NCBI RefSeq assembly: GCF_000971975.1
Contig: NZ_LAQO01000003.1
Coordinates: 62,001-126,000 of the forward strand
Source of the DNA: Paenibacillus algorifonticola
GTDB taxonomy: Bacteria > Bacillota > Bacilli > Paenibacillales > Paenibacillaceae
Length of the DNA: 64,000 nt
Reading direction: 5' to 3'
Below the pieces are notes generated by a model, which worked only from the letters and a program-made list of their open reading frames with translations, did not search any database and had not been told where the DNA came from. This document shows, piece by piece, positions 60,103 through 64,000 of the stretch; the first letter of the stretch is position 1; every line of letters begins with the position of its first letter. Made by a program: the position numbers and the translations under genes.

Positions 60103-60626
60103 AAGGGGAAGAAATTGGGGAAGTTTGGCGGAACCGGTATGATTCTTTGGAATTATTCACACCACGCTGGTACAGTTCCTTACCGGGATTACCCTTAGAA
60201 GGTTATTCCGAAGGATATTACAAAAGATGAGATTGCTGATTATTTACAAGACTACGTAAGGACATTTAAGATTCCGGTGGATCTGCGTACCAAGGTGGTC
60301 AACATAGAAAAAATTCACCAAAGCTTTAAGGTGAAAACAAAGTGAAGCCACGGGCGTTACAGGTTATAGATAATCACTTTGTATTTGAAGACAAAAGCCG
60401 CATTCCATTCGATAACATCATTTGGGCAACAGGATTTCAATCGAATTATAGCTGGGTTAGTATTCCTGAAGCATTTAACGATGATGGCAAACCTATACAT
60501 AAGCGTGGGGTTAGTGCAGTGAATGGTCTTTATTTTCTTGGACTTCCTTGGCAAAACCGACGAGGATCAGCATTGATCGGCGGGGTAGGGGAAGATGCAA
60601 AGTATTTGCTTAATTACTTTTCATGA
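60103..60626 (+). pseudogene. Flavin-containing monooxygenase (CzcO-like) remnant
   Basis: Starts right after the insertion element end. First frame: EIGEVWRNRYDSLELFTPRW, then YSSLPGLPLEGY; next frame: DEIADYLQDYVRTFKIPVDL; a stop at 60342-60344 interrupts, then NIIWATGFQSNYSW and GVSAVNGLYFLGLPWQNRRG to the stop at 60624. These are consecutive parts of a flavin-dependent monooxygenase. The N-terminal GxGxxG FAD site is missing and there are at least one frameshift and one stop. The last 94 codons from 60342 stay open. Confidence 0.72.
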
Positions 60627-60671
60627 TTGAAGATACATTAATAACACTGTAGATGTTTATAGCTGAGTTTC

Positions 60672-61011
60672 TGAGAAAGCGCAAGTTGACATTCATGATA
60701 ACTTCTGGAAAAACTATTCGTTGCTGGTTCGTAATACCGTCATTCCTTATCAATGGAAGCACTAAACGATAGGATAGAAGGAGCAGTGCCAAGTTATGTG
60801 ATTCGCAACTTCAGGATTGCGGCAGGCTTGGAGGAAAGTGAATTTGGCGGCTGGATATTTCAGGACAGTGATCTCTATAAATGGTTGGAGGCGGTTGCCT
60901 TTTCGCTCAGTCATCATCCGGATCCCGAGCTGGAGGAACTCGCCGACGGCGCTATCGCTCTGATCGGACAAGCTTACATGAAAATGGCTATTTGAATACT
61001 TACTATACGAT
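60672..61011 (+). pseudogene. GH127 (beta-L-arabinofuranosidase) N-terminal remnant
   Basis: AQVDIHDNFWKNYSLLVRNT and VIPYQW lie in one frame, then EALNDRIEGAVPSYVIRNFR and GGWIFQDSDLYKWLEAVAFS in a second, then NGYLNTYYTI in a third. This is the start of a GH127/DUF1680 glycosidase with two frameshifts; the remaining ~500 residues are missing. The last frame runs directly into the SDR remnant. Confidence 0.7.
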
Positions 61012-61447
61012 AATGGAAGAGCTTGCAGCATTTGCGCTTAAAGAGTTTGGCAAAATCGATGTACTCGTCAATAATGCCGGAGTCATGCCGCAATCGTTTC
61101 TTCATAAGTTGAAAATTCTTTCCTCTATTGACGGGCATAATGTATATGCAAGCGGCACGGTATATTGCGCGACCAAGCATGCAGTAAGAGCGATCACGGA
61201 AGGTTTACGTCAAGAGGAAGCGATGAGTGGTACAAACATCCGTACAACGAATATCTCACCCGGTGCAGTCAGTAAAGAATTGACAGAGGGAATCACAGAT
61301 GTAGAGCTAAAACAAGCATACGATGAGCTGTATAAAGGAGCAATTAAAGCGGAAAGTATGGCTCGCGCAATTGCTTTTGCGATAGAAGAGCCTGAGGATG
61401 TTGCAATCAATGAAATGATTATTCGTCCTACACGACAACAGGCGTAA
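61012..61447 (+). pseudogene. Short-chain dehydrogenase remnant with internal deletion
   Basis: FGKIDVLVNNAGVMPQSFLH is the NNAG strand of a classical SDR, but the N-terminal nucleotide-binding part is absent. After about 12 residues the sequence jumps to SSIDGHNVYASGTVYCATKH, with the catalytic Ser, Tyr and Lys (YCATK), so roughly 30-35 residues between are lost. The C-terminus is complete (ISPGAVSKELTEG to RPTRQQA). Related by eye to NADP-dependent YdfG-like SDRs. No own start; fused in frame to the GH127 fragment. Confidence 0.72.
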
Positions 61448-61538
61448 GCAAGAAAGTACTGCTGTCATCTCAATTGATGAACGCAGCTTTTCTTTATTTA
61501 CGATTAACTACATTAATTTTGACGAGGAGAATAACGAA

Positions 61539-61952
61539 ATGAACAAAGCAAATCAGTTATCTGAAAGTGTAATCTTCCCGAAAGGTGAGAAAATAACGAA
61601 TAACTATTTCATAGGGGGCGCCTGGCTTGAAATGATTGTTCCTTATGATACTACTTTCAATTTGCCGATAGGCAATGTGACGTTTGAACCAGGCGCAAGG
61701 AATAACTGGCATAAGCATGCCGGTGGCCAGATTTTGCTTGTTACTGGCGGCACAGGATATTATCAGGAAGAAGGCAAACCGGCACAGGTTCTGCATTCAG
61801 GAGATGTAGTAAAAATCGATCCGGATGTGAAACATTGGCATGGAGCTACAGCAGACAGTTGGTTTACCCATATTGCGATAAGCACAAACATCCAAATGGG
61901 AGACAACGAATGGTTGGAACCCGTAACGGATGAAGAGTATAGCAAGTTATAA
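61539..61952 (+). CDS. Cupin-domain protein
   Basis: 137 aa single cupin. Motif 1: GARNNWHKHAGGQILLVTGG with the two metal-binding His; motif 2: GDVVKIDPDVKHWHGA with the third. GAGGAG precedes the ATG. Proteins of this type are often partners of carboxymuconolactone-decarboxylase-like proteins or act as small-molecule isomerases; no specific function can be given. It appears intact among remnants. Confidence 0.88.
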   Translation: MNKANQLSESVIFPKGEKITNNYFIGGAWLEMIVPYDTTFNLPIGNVTFEPGARNNWHKHAGGQILLVTGGTGYYQEEGKPAQVLHSGDVVKIDPDVKHWHGATADSWFTHIAISTNIQMGDNEWLEPVTDEEYSKL

Positions 61953-61967
61953 TAAGGTGACGAGTAC

Positions 61968-62120
61968 GAAAAAATTCATGATCGTTACGGATGTAAAGCA
62001 TGGATTTGCGGCAGAATTACGATGGAGGAAAACTTTACTTTAGGCAATGGTAGGAATCCGTCTGCAGCCGTTCCGATGGTCAACGACAACTGCGAGCTTG
62101 TCGGTATTTATATGATCTAA
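61968..62120 (+). pseudogene. Dihydrofolate reductase/RibD C-terminal-like fragment
   Basis: Reads EYEKIHDRYGCKAWICGRIT then MEENFTLG, matching an internal part of a YwjB-like dihydrofolate-reductase-fold protein, then switches to GNGRNPSAAVPMVNDNCELV and a stop, which I do not recognise. No start codon context. A short relic. Confidence 0.5.
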
Positions 62121-62190
62121 GTTTGGTCAATCAAAATGAATAAAAGGGAGTCCGAGAAATTGGGCCCTTTCATTTGATGAGGCTTTCGAG

Positions 62191-62219
62191 TTGACTTTGA
62201 TCGAACGTTCTTTTATTAT
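62191..62219 (+). promoter_or_regulatory. Promoter and operator of the tetR gene; probably leaderless
   Basis: TTGACT at 62191-62196, 17-base spacer, TATTAT at 62214-62219. The palindrome GAACGTTC (62203-62210) lies in the spacer. The ATG of the TetR gene is at 62226, 7 bases after the -10 box, where transcription should begin, and no ribosome binding site fits between. The mRNA is probably leaderless. Confidence 0.65.
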
Positions 62220-62225
62220 AGGCGC

Positions 62226-62798
62226 ATGAGACATAAAGATGAAAATAAAAGCGAGAGCATTTTTAAAGCAGCGATCCACCTGATAAATGAACATGGTTTG
62301 TCTGAAACTTCGATGTCCAAGATCGCGAAAAAAGCCGGTGTATCCGCTTCAACGATTTACGTTTACTTTGAAAACAAGGAGGATATGCTGAATAAATTGT
62401 ATTTGAGTGTCAAAAAGAAGATGAGTCTAGAAGTGTTTTATAATTACGATGACTCGATCTCATTACAATCAGCTTTCGAACATGCGTTGAGAAAGTTTAT
62501 AAATTTTATTGTGACCAATAAAGAAGAATTTTTATTTATTGAGCAATTTTCAAACTCACCTCTTCTTCACAAGTTATCTCTAAAAGAAGGAATAGAATTG
62601 TTTGAGCCGATTTTTAGCTTGCTTGAAAAAGGCAAGAGTCAAAATATTTTCAAACAAGTGGATACGGGCCTGCTCCATATGTTCATGTTTAACCCATCCA
62701 TGCAATATGTGAAAGAATATTTTGGCGGTCGAATAGAGTTGAAACAGGATACCTTGAACGAATTAATTCAAATGACCTGGGATGCTTTAAAAGCTTAA
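62226..62798 (+). CDS. TetR-family regulator
   Basis: 190 aa. Helix-turn-helix TSMSKIAKKAGVSASTIYVY, then FENKEDMLNKLY. Starting at a later Met would cut into the DNA-binding domain, so the ATG at 62226 is the only good start despite lacking a ribosome site. C-terminal domain resembles YxaF/LmrA-type regulators. It has operator-like sites in its own promoter and in that of the Old Yellow Enzyme gene next to it, and probably represses both. Confidence 0.92.
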   Translation: MRHKDENKSESIFKAAIHLINEHGLSETSMSKIAKKAGVSASTIYVYFENKEDMLNKLYLSVKKKMSLEVFYNYDDSISLQSAFEHALRKFINFIVTNKEEFLFIEQFSNSPLLHKLSLKEGIELFEPIFSLLEKGKSQNIFKQVDTGLLHMFMFNPSMQYVKEYFGGRIELKQDTLNELIQMTWDALKA

Positions 62799-62864
62799 TT
62801 CGAGACTTTCAGAGGGAGCAACATTCTAGAAAGACGGATAACAAATCCCTCTGATTTTAAAAGC

Positions 62865-62893
62865 TTGATTTTAATCGAACGATCGTTTATTAT
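62865..62893 (+). promoter_or_regulatory. Promoter and operator of the Old Yellow Enzyme gene
   Basis: TTGATT at 62865-62870, 17-base spacer, TATTAT at 62888-62893. The spacer contains TCGAACGATCGTT with the perfect palindrome AACGATCGTT (62878-62887). Layout is the same as in the tetR promoter at 62191. A third related site, CGAACATTCG, lies at 62951-62960 in the leader. Confidence 0.65.
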
Positions 62894-63010
62894 AAAAACA
62901 AACAAGCGAGTCATAAAGAAGTAAAGGATAATTTCTTTTTGAATAATAAACGAACATTCGATTTTAATTCTAAACAATTATCAATAAATCTAATGAAAAG
63001 AGGACCAAAA

Positions 63011-64000
63011 ATGAATTCGAAATACAATCAACTTTTCCAGCCCTTCACGTTTAAAAACGGTATCACGATTAAGAACCGCGTCGTTATGGCTCCAATGACA
63101 ACATGGGCAAGCAACGATGATCTAACGACCTCCGACGAGGAAGTCAGCTATTACCGCAAAAGAGTTAGCGGGGTTGGACTCGTTATAACAGGGTGCACGC
63201 AGGTAACTCCAAATGGGCAAGGCTTTACGAACGAATTTGCCGCTTACGACGATTCCTTTATTCCGAGTCTGCGAAAACTTGCTGAAGCTGCGAAAAGCGG
63301 CGGCGCTCCTGCTTTACTTCAAATTTTCCATGCTGGTAATAAAGCTTTGCCGGACCTTGATATCGTAAGTGCTAGTGCAATGAAAACAGAAGCTACGGCT
63401 TTTGCTCCTAGCGTAGAAGCAAGAGAGTTATCTCACGAGGGAATTTTATCCATTATCCATGCCTTTGGCGAAACTACGAGAAGAGCGATCGAAGCTGGAT
63501 TTGATGGTATCGAAATTCACGGAGCACATGGATTTTTAGTTCAAAACTTCTGGTCACCAATGACAAATCAACGTACCGACGAATGGGGCGGCACCCTCGA
63601 AAATCGTTTGCGGTTTCCAAGTGTACTTATTGAGGAGATTAAAAGTGTCATAAAGAAGCATGCACAAAAACCATTTATTTTAGGCTTCCGTATTTCCCCA
63701 GAAGAATCAAGAGAAGGGGGCCTGCGAATGAAAGATACGTACGAATTAATCGAGCGGCTTGTTCAACTGGATATCGATTATATTCACGCTTCGTTGGATG
63801 ACTTGTCTTCGAAACCGATTGACAGCGAAGTTGACAAATCAAGACTTGAATTGATTCTCGATAAAGTAAACGGAAGAGTACCGGTAATGGCTGCAGGCTC
63901 TGTCAAAACACCGGATGATGCCCTTAAAGCTCTAGAAAAAGGATTACCGCTTATGGCGATTGGACATGCGCTGGTCATGGACCCTGAGTGGGTCCAAAAG
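63011..64000 (+). CDS. NADH:flavin oxidoreductase, Old Yellow Enzyme family (partial)
   Basis: 330 codons to the window end, no stop reached. FMN-dependent ene-reductase: KNRVVMAPMTTWASNDD, FHAGNKA, FDGIEIHGAHGFLVQNFWSP (substrate-binding His residues), NQRTDEWGG, and VMAAGSVKTPDDALKAL (phosphate site). GAGGACC precedes the ATG. It resembles YqiG/YqjM-type enzymes, which reduce electrophilic alkenes, nitro compounds or quinones. Control by the TetR protein upstream is likely because both promoters share the same palindrome. Confidence 0.92.
   Translation, partial: MNSKYNQLFQPFTFKNGITIKNRVVMAPMTTWASNDDLTTSDEEVSYYRKRVSGVGLVITGCTQVTPNGQGFTNEFAAYDDSFIPSLRKLAEAAKSGGAPALLQIFHAGNKALPDLDIVSASAMKTEATAFAPSVEARELSHEGILSIIHAFGETTRRAIEAGFDGIEIHGAHGFLVQNFWSPMTNQRTDEWGGTLENRLRFPSVLIEEIKSVIKKHAQKPFILGFRISPEESREGGLRMKDTYELIERLVQLDIDYIHASLDDLSSKPIDSEVDKSRLELILDKVNGRVPVMAAGSVKTPDDALKALEKGLPLMAIGHALVMDPEWVQK

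Noticed and set aside
1..64000. CRISPR arrays, tRNA or rRNA genes
   Set aside because: No regularly spaced repeats and no tRNA or rRNA-like sequence were seen on reading the window.

Overview
The window looks like chromosome of a Paenibacillus-like Gram-positive bacterium. Genes have strong AGGAGG-type ribosome binding sites, several promoters are clear sigma-A boxes, and most families are of Bacillales type. This is inferred from gene content only; there is no rRNA or housekeeping marker in the window.

Region 1 (1-28.4 kb) is one uninterrupted plus-strand biosynthetic operon for a trans-AT polyketide/non-ribosomal peptide hybrid, cut at its 5' end by the window edge. The last 54 residues of an upstream synthase are followed by synthases of layout KS-KR-ACP, KS-KR-ACP-KS-KR-ACP, KS-KR-ACP-C and (half C)-A-PCP-X. 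None carries an integrated AT, DH, ER or MT, so every extension seen here should leave a hydroxyl. X, at the end of the NRPS, is not a thioesterase; it resembles the N-terminal domain of the butirosin acyltransferase BtrH. The A domain signature read by eye points to glycine. Downstream are the four genes of a hydroxymalonyl-ACP cassette (hydroxyacyl-CoA dehydrogenase, ACP, acyl-CoA dehydrogenase, FkbH-like), a trans-acting AT, a Sfp-type phosphopantetheinyl transferase, a FabI-like enoyl reductase and a second, free-standing BtrH-like protein. A hairpin terminator closes the operon. The inferred product is a polyhydroxylated acyl chain joined to glycine and released by an unusual cysteine acyltransferase route.

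Region 2 (28.6-41.7 kb) is accessory metabolism and regulation: a DUF1349 protein, a 14-TM MFS exporter divergent from a LysR regulator, a collapsed siderophore-transporter relic, a long TetR regulator followed by a cytochrome P450, an Asp23 protein, a hydrolase relic, a DJ-1/PfpI protein behind a CsoR-type operator, an AraC regulator divergent from a sugar isomerase/oxidoreductase pair, and an amidohydrolase.

Region 3 (41.9-55.8 kb) holds a GNAT/beta-sandwich fusion protein with a partner amidohydrolase, an AdhA-like alcohol dehydrogenase behind a MerR-type promoter and followed by a SirTM-like sirtuin, an MFS transporter, relics, a second dehydrogenase, a two-component system, and a membrane chemoreceptor.

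Region 4 (55.8-64 kb) has a P450-esterase-TetR block bracketed by two imperfect copies of a ~130 bp regulatory sequence. It is followed by a stretch of gene fragments: a DsbA-like gene fused in frame to the tail of an IS200/IS605 TnpB, then flavin monooxygenase, GH127, SDR and dihydrofolate-reductase-like remnants. After an intact cupin gene the window ends with an apparently leaderless TetR gene and an Old Yellow Enzyme gene that share operator-like sites.
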